Below are positions 1 through 11,734 of a stretch of DNA of 64,000 nt, piece by piece. The stretch covers positions 124,001 through 188,000 of the forward strand of contig MBPM02000096.1 in assembly GCA_001695595.3 (NCBI GenBank), written 5' to 3'. The position numbers and the translations under genes were made by a program. This stretch comes from Plasmopara viticola. Taxonomy: Eukaryota; Oomycota; Peronosporomycetes; Peronosporales; Peronosporaceae. The stretch's first letter is position 1. Each line of letters opens with the position of its first letter. The notes under the pieces are model-generated. The model made no database searches, had not been told where the DNA came from, and was given only the letters and a program-made list of their open reading frames with translations.

Positions 1-292
1 AAAATGGCGCGGACGTCCCCGCACCACGCCCCCTCAACACTCGACCACAACCTTGTTTCCCGTGGCTCCGGCTCTCGACTCCGGATAGCACAAGACCTCG
101 AAGTGGTACGTACCCTTGCACAAGACCGAAAGAAATGCAAGACCCTCACGACCTCGGTGCTGGCTGCACTGCTCGCCGAACGAGACACGACGTATGCGGA
201 CACCACTCTATGCCGTGGACTAGCCAGACTGAGCCTAGCACGTGCATAACTTGGCAACGCGATAACGTAATACATTACATTACATTTACATT
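1..292 (+). mobile_element. SINE-like element, variant 5' half, cut by window edge
   Basis: From about position 135 the sequence matches the 3' half of the SINE-like family seen at 2402-2683 and, inverted, at 1887-2213 and four times in 56-61 kb. It ends in a short ATTAC-type repeat tail near 290. Positions 1-134 do not match the 5' half of those copies, so this is either a subfamily with a different 5' module or a chimera. The left end and any target duplication are outside the window. Confidence 0.6.
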
Positions 293-1886
293 TGCAAAAA
301 GGGATCGTCCGCTTCCACGACTATGAGAATTGCCTTAAAGAGCTAAAGCTTTCTTACTTAAACAAAACAAACCACAGTTTCCTCTGCCGCACTGCCACAT
401 TCTGCATTTCAGCCGAGTCTATGGTTAAATACGGTGTAATTTGTACTCTCCTAGGCGGAGATATTGGACGCGAATATAGTACATTGGCTACACTTTTTAA
501 GGCTTCATTGGGTGAACAAAGCAAAATGTATCAATGAAGGAAAGAAGAAAAAAAGTGAGCTACGAGACCAGTTGTTGGTCTATGTATAGGCAGATTAGGA
601 GCTCAAGATACTTAGTGCGCTCCAATATTCACTGATGCGAGTGACATGACTAATAGGTAAAGAAGCGAGTGTGGCAAAGGCTCCGCGTCAAAGCCACCCA
701 TGCCGATGCAGCGAAGACTCATTAAAGCAAGCTACCTTCTCTTAAAACAAGTATGGGGTAGCACAACACAGTCACAAGTTAATCGGCAACTTACAAACAG
801 TGACTTCTGTTGCTATTTGTAACGTTGCAAACGAGATGAACTGTAGAGTCGCACTGTTTGTCCTCGAAATTACATGACGTACACCAATGGATAATGCTGA
901 CTTATTTCAAAAGGGCTTTTGGAAGAGGAAGCGTAAGTTTAGCTTTCTGACATTCGTTCATTACTACGAGCTATCTGCCACACTCCAGGAGTCAGCAATA
1001 GGTGTTGTACGTAGAGTTGATATATTTTTGAGGCGAGCTGAACTTTATTAAGTTGAAAGAGAAGCACTTGAGGGGTGATATTTCCACAACTACCTTCTAG
1101 CGTAGTGTGCAGTGGTCAGAAGATCGTTAATTGATTTATCTTACTAAAGCACTTCGTTTCAGTAACGTCTGGAGAATGACCTGACAACATGATCGTACTA
1201 CCAATCAGTATACCAGACACTGGCTTCGCATCATTGCGTCGCGCTCTCCCATATTAAGGTATTAGACTCTTGTAATTGTTAAAGGCAACATTTCCTGATA
1301 TCTGTTTAAGAAACATCACCGCTGTGACTTATTCCGTTTTCCAATGTCTACACAACAACTTGAACGAGCCACACATCTCACTTTTACGCAGGTAGTTCCT
1401 ATCTCGCTATCCGCACCAAAAAAATTGTCGTGAGTCTCGTGCAATCAGTTTCAAGGTCGAGAAAAGCTCAGGATGTTCAAGTCTTACGAAGCACACCAGC
1501 GTAAGAGCGCTATGGCGACGGATGAAAAATCAATTGCTTCTAGTGACGCAAGCGTCGGTCGAACTTTCTTCAGAGTGAACAAGACTTGAGCCTTATGTTC
1601 GACTATAAGTCTCCAACCTCGGCATGAAAGGGTAAGTGCTCCCCCAATGAAGTCTGAAAATTGCTCGTACCACCAAGCCGAATCATGCAAAGGAATTCTT
1701 GGATAGCACCCTGCATCACTCTCGCTACGTTCTCATGTCTGCCGGCAAGCAACGAGGTCATTGTGCACCCATCCGATCGAATCGATTGTTACAATTGGCT
1801 ACAAAATCACAAAGTGCACATTTAATAATATAAGTTTGCCTTTTTTAAGGTCAAACGAATTTCCTCTACACTATTTTTACGTAGGT
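293..1886. other. No gene seen
   Basis: Only short open frames without recognisable domains occur here. The composition is AT-rich and looks like old decayed intergenic or transposon sequence. No tRNA or other RNA gene was recognised. Confidence 0.5.
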
Positions 1887-2213
1887 ATTGTATTGTATTG
1901 TATTACGTTATCGCGTTGCCAAGTTATGCACGTGCTAGGCTCTATGGCTAGTCCACGGCATAGAGTGGTGTCCGCATACGTCGAGTCTCGTTCGGCGGGC
2001 AGTGCAGCCAGCACCGAAGCCGTGAGGGTCTTCCATTATTTTGTGTACTTCTGACTTGGTAAGAGCCCAGGTGGCGCCCTGGTGCTGGAGACCGTCGCGT
2101 CGAGGGTGAGACTCGTTAGAGACCTGCAGATGCCCGAGAGCACCTGCCCGAAGCGCGCGAGCATTTAGCCCCCGCGCTTGGAAGGAGGGCGTCACCCCAA
2201 CCTTTTCCGAAAA
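1887..2213 (-). mobile_element. SINE-like retroposon, full length
   Basis: The element is about 327 bp and reads on the minus strand. It is flanked by a perfect 12-bp direct repeat, TTTTACGTAGGT, at 1875-1886 and 2214-2225. Its 3' end (left side on the plus strand) is a run of ATACA units, and its 5' end starts TTTTCGGAAAAGG. Target duplications plus a simple 3' tail indicate retroposition. It has no coding capacity. No convincing pol III A and B boxes were found by eye, so the RNA class of origin is open. The LINE that mobilises it is unknown; the tRNA-targeting LINE of this window has a different 3' end. Confidence 0.78.
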
Positions 2214-2276
2214 TTTTACGTAGGTGATAATGTCTTTTAATTGTTTGATAGCTTACATTTTACCCAATTTTTTAGG

Positions 2277-2339
2277 GAGCCGGTATCGACAAACCCCCTC
2301 CTAGGTATCGCCACACACCCCCAAAAATAAGCCACAAGT
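2277..2339. mobile_element. Fragment of a MITE-like element
   Basis: This stretch begins with the terminal sequence GAGCCGGTATCGACA and matches the reverse complement of the right end of the 3156-3474 element for about 60 bp. The rest of the element is absent. It is a terminal fragment of the same family. Confidence 0.6.
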
Positions 2340-2401
2340 TCTCTTGAACAAGTCGTAAACCGTCGCAAAATTGTACATTTTTTAATAACACTATTGAAAG
2401 C

Positions 2402-2683
2402 GGGCTGAATGCTCGCGCGCTTCGGGCAGGTGCTCTCGGGCATCTGCAGGTCTCTAACGAGTCTCACCCTAGACGCGACGGTCTCCAGCACCAGAACGCC
2501 AACTGGGCTCTTACCAAGTCAGAGTTAAACAAAAAAATGGAAGACCCTCACGACCTCGGTGCTGGATGCACTGCCCGCCGAACGAGACCCGACGTATGCG
2601 GACACCACTCTATGCCGTGGACTAGCCAGACTGAGCCTAGCACGTGCATAACTTGGCAACGCGAAAACGTAATACAATACAAT
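2402..2683 (+). mobile_element. SINE-like retroposon, 5' truncated
   Basis: Same family as 1887-2213 but on the plus strand and missing roughly the first 45 bp. It is flanked by a perfect 12-bp target duplication, ACTATTGAAAGC, at 2390-2401 and 2684-2695, and ends in an AATAC repeat tail. 5' truncation with an intact 3' tail is the signature of target-primed reverse transcription. Confidence 0.8.
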
Positions 2684-3155
2684 ACTATTGAAAGCACGAG
2701 TTATAGCACACGTTATACCGATAGTAAAATTGTAACTTCTGAACACGGGAAATGGGTAAAAATTATTCACCTGGCGATAAATTATGCATAAATACTATCG
2801 CCCACTTTCTCCAGACTAGAAACGTTCATCCTTCACCTCCACCCGGTCTTTAACGTCTTAACGTCAGCCTTTGCATCGTATTCTTTGATGAAACCTGCTC
2901 TTCGCCAATCTTGTATGCTGCAGCTCCTCCTTAAGCAGCGTCATGCACTTATTCACTGACGATGCAAAGATACTTTCCAGGGCTTGCAACCCGTGTGGCC
3001 GTGAGTTTATTCATTCAAAACTTTTCTCGTGTGTTGAGCATGTAGCCATGGGCAATGCAAACTGCAGGCGGTGACGCACGACGAGAGCAAGAAAGAGTCA
3101 TTGCTTTACTGCCACACCCTAGCCTATCTATTTCATGATTGTCTTTAGTCATAAA

Positions 3156-3474
3156 GAGCCGGTATCGACACACGGGTGTTTCCGTGCTTGTCATTCTTAG
3201 TCCTTTTCTTTTTTGTCGAATAATCTTTCCTTAGTGAGAACTTTTGCATTGATTTTAGTGCTTCATCAAGAGTTTCGTAAGTCTGCGCGGGGGGTGAGGC
3301 CAATGGCATGTTGACGTATGTGTAGTGAGCTTTTAGGTGTTATGTATGGTATGTGAATTCAAATTTGCGACGGGTGTGGGTATACGATGAATGTGGCGCT
3401 TATTCAAAAGAATTTGTGGCTTTTACCTGGGTGTGTGTGGCGATAGCTACGAGGAGGTGTGTCAATACCGGCTC
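3156..3474. mobile_element. MITE-like element with terminal inverted repeats
   Basis: The ends are inverted repeats: GAGCCGGTATCGACACAC at 3156-3173 and its reverse complement with one mismatch at 3457-3474. The 319-bp interior has no open frame of note. No clear target duplication is visible, so the superfamily cannot be assigned. A second, partial copy lies at 2277-2339. Confidence 0.65.
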
Positions 3475-5790
3475 CCTCTTCTTATACTGATTTATATATT
3501 CATGATAAAATTTAGTCTAAATCCGTGAGTTAGTTACAAGCTCAAGCACGACAAGCCGGCTGCGATCACACCAAACACCAAGCAGGGTACATTACGTACC
3601 TTTGGTATGTTCCCATTGGCCTCCATGGACGCTCGGCATGGGGCACGTGTAGCGCTAAGAATTTGTGTTGTTTATTATTACACAAAATTAGTCCTATGTG
3701 AATGTGAGGCTTAAATTGGTGTTGAGGCGCCGGTCCTGCGAACTGTACTTGCGTTGACCACATCTTGAGGATGACAAAGTACTTCGTAAGCGTTAAGTAC
3801 CAAAGCTTAAAAAGCTGTTTTTTTGCTCGAACTTCGCAACAATTCAGCAAAGTCGACGTGTAAGTGAACCGGTAGCTTGATGCAAGCTCGCTCGATATGG
3901 GATCAGTTGTCAGCTGCCAGCAGACGATGTCCTGCGGGCTGTGTTCTGCAACATGCTTTTTGGAGCAATTTTTTCGAATCGATCGGATAGAGCCTCGAGA
4001 AAAGCTCTACTCGTAATCACATCTGATAATGGGATGCATAATTTTGCCGAAGACGCTAAGTACTATGATCCACGACGTACGAGTAGTTTCGCCAAAGTGA
4101 AGCCATCAAATTTTAGCTCTTAAAATGACTTTATCCTTCTACATGAAAAATACTGGCTCCGACCCTGATGGCAGCGTACCTATGCTCTTCTAGCGATAAT
4201 GGCGCTCGCTCTCTAATTCAAAGAGGCGAGAAAATTAACGAAAGTTCCGCATCATGCGGATAACTAAAGGCTTATTCCTTTAATGTCGCAACCTACCTCT
4301 GCCAGGCGCAACACAAGAGCTTCAGACCGTAGCACTAACGACTGTGATTGCAAAGTCGTGCACGTAAAGTTGACGTTCCAAGATTTCTGGTCCTAGAGGA
4401 CCAGCTCTAGATACTTAAAATTGTAATTACACCATTTTGCAAACAAGTCGCTCGACTCGACCCCTCGAGACAATGACTGTGGCTTTCCGCACCCAGAATG
4501 AACTTCCTTGTCCCACTAGTGGGTGAGCTTTCCATTGCTGCGTCTTTCATGACCCTAACACGTCCGCGTCTAGATCATAGAACGGCTTAAGCAAGCACAC
4601 GCAGTGTACTATTTGCGCTTGTATTCTATTCTAAAGTTGTTAAGCGTAAAGGCCAAGCGTCTTAGGCCGACAAATTTATATGGTTTAATGAGACTTAGCC
4701 TAGAAATTGCACTCGGAGACGATTTCTTAGCACTTAATAGTACCTAATACGTAAGTTCATATTTAAATTTGCCACGCGCTGCGACGCAGTCACCTAACCT
4801 ATTGCCGAGAATGACTGGAATGGTATATATATGTGCAGAGTATAATTTCGAGGTGAAGTGAAAAATTAAAGCCATAATATTATGGCTGATGAGTAATTGT
4901 GACCCCCAGACTCAGAGCTTAAGATGTCAGCTCGTCTGTATCATTCGTAGCACGTATATGAGAGATGACTTGCGTATGACTATGCTTACGACATTGAAAA
5001 TTAAGAACTAGAACTCGAAAAGAAATTATCGAAGCCTTTAAATGCGAGGGTGTATCGTTTCATCAAATAAGTTATGCTATCCCTTCTTCATGACATTCAC
5101 AATATAATTTCTGGTGATCATGTTGGCCAAGATTATGGCTCGGAAAGCCCCCACTATTTGCGGTTTAGTTTATAAAAAATGTCTAAACAAGTATGCGCAC
5201 ATGTGAGGTGTGACGGTATTCTAATTTTCGCCATCTGCATGATTTTTTGTCCGGCTTGCCAAAAACACTCAACCTGCTACAGGAAATTCGAGGCCGTTGA
5301 TCGAGAGACAACACTTGTGTTGCATTGACAGGTAATTTAGCTATAACATGGTCGTTAGTCGGAGCTGTTTTTCGGTGATGTCTTAAAGGACATCAACTTC
5401 CGAGAATAGTTGCCTTCATGAATCATTTTAAGAATGTGCTCTTACAAAGGCTTGACATCATATTGAACTTGTATGTGCAGACCAATTGCCAGATAGAGCT
5501 AGGAATTTGCATTGTCCAAGATGTGTTGCATTATTTGTCCGTCTACGCGCAGATTTATTGGTGCAGCACTTTTCCAGTTTTCAAAGTGCCTTGAACAATG
5601 CCGGTCACGCCTTTATGTAATTAGTGATTGAATTTAGTAGTTCTCTTGTTTTGTTACCGCCGTCTCATTGTGACCTTGGGCTGAATGCGTAAGGACTAGC
5701 CAACAATAGGCTTGTTAAAATCAAACGTTCAATTAGGCTTGATCAAAACAAAGAAATTGAGTCAGCACGATCTAGTACGTACGCAATTAA
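3475..5790. other. No gene seen
   Basis: AT-rich sequence with short open frames only. Nothing resembling a conserved protein, RNA gene or bounded repeat was found. Confidence 0.5.
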
Positions 5791-6105
5791 ATGGCTACAC
5801 CTGCAAAGACATCTTTAATACCCCCATATAAAACCTGTAATCATCCACGAGGAGCAGGACTATTTCCAGACAGATCAGATGGTCAGATAGTGACCCTGAT
5901 CAAGCCTTCAAAAGGTTTAAACTTTCTTTCAGTTGGCGCTCCCACGCAAGCTGCGACCAATGATATATATCCTTCGGTAGTTAAAAACTTTACAGTAAAT
6001 CGACCAGGAGCTACTGAAGGAATGGATCGTTTTAATTATAAATTACGCGCGAGGGTTTTTCCCGGAATGCTTTCTGGAGTAGATTGCATATCAAATCAGC
6101 CTTAG
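5791..6105 (+). pseudogene. Possible remnant of a piggyBac-like DDE transposase
   Basis: A 104-codon frame with the strings KGLNFLSVGA and YPSVVKNF...GMDRFNYKLRAR. The order resembles the C-terminal part of piggyBac-type transposases, where a FLS-type strand is followed by CPxxVxxYNxxMGGVDxxD and a basic segment. The canonical GGVD is replaced by EGMD and the frame stops early, so any transposase would be dead. The similarity is by eye and weak. A decayed retroelement is an alternative. Confidence 0.25.
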
Positions 6106-9100
6106 CCTATATATCCTTTTGGCCCGTGCTAGCGCATTGATCGTCATGCTGAAACATGAGATTGTAACTGCTCCAGTGCAAGAGCATTCTATTTCAGTAC
6201 CGCTTTTCGTAGCTGTATTTCAAGCAAATGGCTTAGCAAACTTAGTTGTAGTGGTGCAAGATCATGACGGTCGCCAAAGTAAAAGACGCTTAAATTGTGG
6301 TCGATGATGAGTTCTTGGCTCTTCTGCTAATCCAGACGTATGCATTACAAAGTTGGCTACCTAATCTGCCGAGGTATAAACACGTCATCTGGTCTGAGCA
6401 GCTATTCAACACTTTGCAGATAAGCCGCTTTTCCATCTCTAGAGACTTAGAGGATCGTGAAGCGCATCAGAAGATGAGGGAAATTGATGAAAAGTACAAA
6501 CGCGGCAAGTATCACTTTGCGGGAGTTTGCGTAATAATTTCGGGACCTGTCGCCTAAAGGCGGCTTATCATCCAGCCGACTGTCGAAGTTTCACCAACTG
6601 TCGAAATTGATGGTAGTGTATTTTGATGGTTCAGCTCGCGTTGAATGTAGTGGTGCATACAAAGCGATAATCTGAGAACTGACCGAGCAAAAGGTCTTAA
6701 GTGCGAATAATCAACTACTTTACTATCTAGCCAGGAACACAATACAGAGCTTTGAAAGCCCAGTCATATGATTAGACAATTGCGCGACGAGATTAAGTGC
6801 AACCCGACTAAGTGACTCCGCTTTGACTTTGAGCGTTAAACCATAAGCGTTTTTAAGACCAAAAGATCTTGTGGCCTGACTCGAAGTCGTAGGGACATGA
6901 TGACAACTTTATCCGGCAGAATACGTGTCCAAGCGCAAGCTCAAGAAAACCCGCTTGGAACCTCAGACTGTAACACGTACATTAGAAAGACATTATCAGC
7001 TTCATTTTGATGAGATCCTACCAACAAAGGATGTCTGGAAGTAGAAGCTAGATAAAGATAAGTACCAAAGCGACTGGATTGCCGACATCTGACCACCTCG
7101 TTGAGAGAAGTACGGCCGCACACGACTATGCACCTGATCTATGGAATGAGCCGTCGTGGAGAATTTGAAATTAAAAATTTTGTCAAAAGATTTTAATCGA
7201 AAAAGGATTGGTTGTACGTGGATTTGAGGTCCATTGTACAGAAGCGAGAGAAAAATAATCTGCAGGACAACTGCGGATTACACGAAGGGGGTGGTGTATA
7301 TTTCGCGGTTAAGAATTAAATATTCCCCCAATCTGGTCGAGAAACAAGTAGATACCTTGGAGCGAAAAATTTAGACAAAGGAGCTGAATTTGCAATCTAA
7401 ATCAGCCAACAAATTGTAGGAAGAAAAATGCAGAGATATGCAGATTTCTACAAAATTAGACAGTGATAGGTAGCAATATTGGTAGGACGACAACCATAAC
7501 CAGACGACATAAACGTATAGTGCAGTACAGTCGCTAAACGTATGGTGTCTAAGTGGTAGGTGTCGGCCTTATTCGCAGCGTACGGACGAAGCACGGCGAT
7601 GCTAGAGTTCCTGACAAACATAAACAGATGGCGGATTTTAAGATGTATTTCGTGGCCAGCGAAACCGATAGTCTATTGAATAAAAGTGCAAGTGATACAA
7701 AGCGGATCAATTAATAAAATATTGGGTGGTATAAAGCGATGACTTTTTTTAGTATTATATATTAATCAAGAGCGAGGACCCAATTAGCCATATTTAACAT
7801 TTTGAGTAGGAGGACGAGGAAACCTTCAGATCGTGATCGGGTGAAAGGCTGGTTTGGTTTCTCCCGATCGATTATGTATCAATAAAGCGTATTTGCTGAT
7901 GCGGTCGACTATAAAATCTGTTAATGGACGACGGAATCGAATGGATCATTGATCCATTCTGCTTAAATTGACTTTTATCAGAAAAATCGCTGGTCCATAT
8001 TCTTTTACTCTACCTTTTTTGAAAAAAAAATAACCGATCAGCTCCATGAAGTTTGATTGACTACGCAACTACACGCCACGCTTGGATCAGTCGCGTCCTC
8101 ATTGCAGCTAAGATTAGCCGTGACTACCTGTGTATAGATCAGCCCTGGTCATCCAACAAAAAAAAGGTTTTAGTATCTGATCAGTTAGATGGCTAACTGA
8201 AAACATTATCTATTACACGTGTCAAGCAATAGAAAGACTGATTCGCACTTACATATTTAAAAATATTGGGTTTTGCGAGGCGGGCAACGAAAATGAATCG
8301 AGAACAGACGTAAGCGTAGAATAGAAATGAATTTGTATGTAAGCCATGTAAGGAAATACGGCATATCGGTAAAAAAAAGTTTTTTGGACTAGCATGGGCA
8401 CCGCGCGTAACGTACCTAAAGAATATTCATCTCAAGAGACAAATCATCTTTGAACTACCCAGGTAACAAACGTTTCTGAGACTGTATGCTGCATATCTAG
8501 GGACTACATCGGCTCGAACCCTTATGTTTTGTCAAGCAATTTGATCATTTCATACTACTTAATCAAATATTGGAAGCGGTCTGACAATAAAAGAAGACGA
8601 ATATTCACGAATCAAGTTGCAGTTATTGAATTGATTTCATACCTCGCGTGCCCTCAAAGACACCTACAAGGCGCAAACCTTCCAGCCGACGCCCCGTCAA
8701 GACGAAACCGGCTGATTTAATTATTTAATAGCCACAAAAGGACCAAATTGGCCCCAAGGACGGGCGGTCACACAAAGTGAGACGCAGAGTAAACTCATTC
8801 TAGTTATTGGGGTTGTTAGAGTTCAGAGCGCAGTGTGTAAACAGAACCTCGCAAGTTTTGCAACGACAATAGAATGGGCTTGCTTTACAAAACCCTTCTT
8901 ATCACTTCTGTCGAGACAGCGCTGTGCCAACAAGAAAGTCCTGCTAATTTTAGCTGTGGTGCCGGCTACCTCTCTTCCATTGAAGTGCCCGTTCTCCGTT
9001 TAGATATAAATTCTTGTCTTTTTAAGACTTACAATTGATTTTCGAGTCATACAACTGTAGTGCTTGGAATCCTACCAACTTATAAAGACACCGCACCCCA

Positions 9101-9403
9101 TTGTGCTGACTAACGGAGTAAAGCTGTGGAGGCAATGGGTATCTCAGCTTGTGTACCTATCGGCGAAGCTAGTTTCACTTTCTTGGTATCTCTCTCTTTG
9201 TGGCGGTATCTGGATTTTATGACTGTGTCCTGGCGGGATAACGGATGGGCGATGTGTCGGACGTAATCAGTTAGAGCCGCTTACATTCAAATTTTGTGTG
9301 CACCTTTTCGCATTTGAGTCACGGCTGAGCAAATTTTATCGATTTCACTTCGCCGATCCGAAATTTTCTTAAATCGGAAGTAGGCGTAAATATTTTATGC
9401 GCA
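6106..9403. other. No gene seen; probably decayed transposon sequence
   Basis: Many stops in all frames, with purine-rich stretches that look like degraded coding sequence (for example 6420-6500 and 7140-7480). No frame could be followed far enough to name a family, and no LTRs or inverted repeats could be paired by eye. Confidence 0.4.
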
Positions 9404-9464
9404 AGATAGAGCAATTATGAATTAACTACTATCTCTGAGTAGTTAATTCATAATTGCTCTATCT
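9404..9464. repeat. Perfect 27-bp inverted repeat with 7-nt loop
   Basis: Left arm 9404-9430, loop ATCTCTG at 9431-9437, right arm 9438-9464. All 27 positions pair. The arms are AT-rich. The structure lies about 190 bp upstream of the RPL31 start codon and could be a cruciform or RNA hairpin, a small-RNA precursor, or the scar of a foldback insertion. No T-run follows directly. Confidence 0.9.
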
Positions 9465-9653
9465 AATACAACCATTTTAATGTACCTGCATGGCTGAAAA
9501 TATATTTCCGGGATATCGATATTAGTTATCTTGCGATAGCAAAAAATTACAATTTGTCTTGCCGTACCTTAAAATACCGGTACTTCGACAGCTCTTGGTC
9601 AAATCGATTGGCTCCCACTCGTCAAAACATTTGGGAATAGCTAGCTCAACGCC

Positions 9654-10155
9654 ATGGTCAAGGAAACCAAGCCTCGCAACACCAAGCGATCTCCCGACGT
9701 AATTGCTCGCGACTACACGATCAATTTACACAAGCGTCTTCACGGATGGTATCCTTTTTCAACTATTTTTATATTACATGTTTGCATTTTCGCACTCGGT
9801 TCGCCGTAGCTCCCACCTTGGAGACTTCCTTGACACTTTTTTTTGCTCTGCTATTGTCTTAATGCGGTTCCAAATTTGACCCTACAGCGTGTTCAAGAAG
9901 AAAGCTCCCCGTGCCGTACGTGCCATCAAGAAGTTCGCTCAGGTGGCCATGAAAACCCAAGACGTGCGCATCGATTCGAAGCTTAACAAGTTCATCTGGT
10001 CCAAGGGTGTGCGTAACGTGCCCTACCGCGTACGCGTGCGTCTTTCGCGCAAGCGTAACGACGACGACGATGCCAAGGAGAAGCTATACACGCTTGTGCA
10101 GCATGTCCAGGTGGCTTCTTTCAAGGGCCTTCAGAACGACACTGTCGACGAGTAA
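9654..10155 (+). CDS. RPL31: 60S ribosomal protein L31 (eL31)
   Basis: Structural protein of the large cytosolic ribosomal subunit near the polypeptide exit tunnel. Two exons, 9654-9748 and 9888-10155, join in the glycine-cysteine of [13 protein letters not shown]; the intron 9749-9887 is GT-AG and 139 nt. The predicted protein is 120 residues, close to the usual ~125. Diagnostic stretches are [13 protein letters not shown] near residue 25, [12 protein letters not shown] in the middle, and [18 protein letters not shown], all typical of eL31. The start ATG in GCCATGG is the first in the exon and gives the normal N-terminus MVKETKPRN. The intron interrupts the gene soon after the start, as is common in ribosomal protein genes. 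It is convergent with the DnaJ gene, with about 320 bp between stop codons. Identification is secure. Confidence 0.96.
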
Positions 10156-10477
10156 GCATTTGTTTCCACGGCGTGTTTTTTGTCGTATCCGCCGAGTTAG
10201 TTTGAACGGACATCGAAGTGGAAAGGATAATGAATACATCTAATGTTGCCAGCGAGTAGGAGCTATACGTGTAGAGGTCTTCTCTTGATTAAAACTTCCA
10301 TCTTTGAGATACGCTTTGAAATTGATGCAAGTGCGAAATTGGGTATCGGGGCTTAGAAGACTAGTCATCACTTTTTTTTATCAAAATGTTTCTTTTATTT
10401 CCTCTTATAGTATGGTAAAATTGCTACTGAAGGCACTGGTGCAAAGCATGGGGAATTTGCCGGGGCCCAAAGTACAC

Positions 10478-11734
10478 CTACTGCTGCTGACACTGGACAC
10501 GCTGCCCACCACGTTCCTCATCAGATTCGTACGCCTCACGCTGCTGCTGCTCAGCCTTAGCAGCCTCGGCATCGAAATCAGACAAGTAACATTCTTCCGA
10601 GTCAGCAATGGGCACCAAAGGTGTAGGTGCTGGTAGCGTACTCTTAAGAAGACCGAGCTGCTTTTCTGACAAACTGCCACTCTCTGGAAACTGCACCTTG
10701 AACAATATAACAAGCTGACCCTTCACAAACGGATTGCCGTGTGTAGGCATTCCTTCGCCGTGAACAGACTTGAACTGATTAGGCTTGATGATCTCGCCAG
10801 GCCGCGTCTTAATGTGTAGCTGGCGGCCGTCTAAGTGTTCCACAATCATTTCAAAGCCACAAAGAGCTTCCACCAGACTGATCTTCTTTTCCATAATGAG
10901 ATTAGCGCCCTTACGCTGAAACGTAGGGTGCTCCTTTTCTTGCACGACAAAAATTATGTCACCGGGCACTGAACCGGGGGCCTGGTCTGCCTCACCCGCA
11001 AAAGTAATGCGCTGTCCGTTACGCATACCCTTCTCAATGTGAACCTCAAGCACCTTCCGCTCCTTCGTCACCTTTTTGCCCTTGCATCCTTTGCACCGGT
11101 CGCTCTCACGAATACTTTTGCCCTGTCCACGACAGTCAGGACAGACGCTCTGCATTTGCTGCACCATACCAGGTGCAATGTGACGTAGCTGTACGCGCAT
11201 GCCGCGGCCTTGGCACGTGTCGCACGTTTTTTCGGCTCCTTCTGCGCCACCGCGACCTTCACAACGACTGCACAGGACGTCTCGATTCACAGCGAGCTTG
11301 ACAGTCTTGCCATTAAACAAGTCCTCAAGCGACACTTTAAGCGGGTGTGTGAGGTCTTCGCCTTTTTGTGGACCCCGCGGTTTGCGGCCACCTTGGCCAC
11401 GGAAGAACTGACTAAACAAATCGCTAGCGTCTGCGCCTCCAGCACCATTCTGGAGACCCTCTTCGCCGTACTGATCGTACAGCTCACGTTTCTCTGGATC
11501 ACTAAGCACTTCGTATGCTACCGTGATGGTCTTGAAAAGCTCTGGATCGCCACCCTTGTCGGGGTGGTTTTTCAAGGCCAGTTTACGATAAGCCTTTTTA
11601 ATCTCAGCAGCGGTGGCTGTCTTGCCTACGCCAAGTGCCTCGTAGAATTTGTTGTTGTCGACGGGCTTGGACTGACCGCTTGGTCCGCCCTCGAAACCAC
11701 CACCAAAAAAACTCTCAAAGCCACCACCGAACAT
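10478..11734 (-). CDS. DNAJA: Type I DnaJ/Hsp40 co-chaperone with C-terminal CaaX box
   Basis: Co-chaperone that stimulates Hsp70 ATPase and delivers unfolded clients; 418 residues, one exon. After a Gly/Phe-rich leader (1-20) comes the J domain at about 28-92 with the HPD motif at 57-59. A short Gly-rich linker follows, then the zinc-finger region at about 155-221 with four CxxC pairs (CSRC, CDTC, CPDC, CKGC); the fourth lacks the usual trailing glycine pattern. The C-terminal substrate-binding part includes [19 protein letters not shown]. The last four residues, CQQQ, fit a farnesylation CaaX box, as in yeast Ydj1 and animal DNAJA1, so membrane-associated cytosolic placement is inferred. 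A Gly/Phe segment in front of the J domain, rather than only behind it, is unusual but is seen in stramenopile and plant relatives. A heat-shock element lies upstream at 11917-11929. Convergent with RPL31. Confidence 0.95.
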   Translation of the reverse strand: MFGGGFESFFGGGFEGGPSGQSKPVDNNKFYEALGVGKTATAAEIKKAYRKLALKNHPDKGGDPELFKTITVAYEVLSDPEKRELYDQYGEEGLQNGAGGADASDLFSQFFRGQGGRKPRGPQKGEDLTHPLKVSLEDLFNGKTVKLAVNRDVLCSRCEGRGGAEGAEKTCDTCQGRGMRVQLRHIAPGMVQQMQSVCPDCRGQGKSIRESDRCKGCKGKKVTKERKVLEVHIEKGMRNGQRITFAGEADQAPGSVPGDIIFVVQEKEHPTFQRKGANLIMEKKISLVEALCGFEMIVEHLDGRQLHIKTRPGEIIKPNQFKSVHGEGMPTHGNPFVKGQLVILFKVQFPESGSLSEKQLGLLKSTLPAPTPLVPIADSEECYLSDFDAEAAKAEQQQREAYESDEERGGQRVQCQQQ

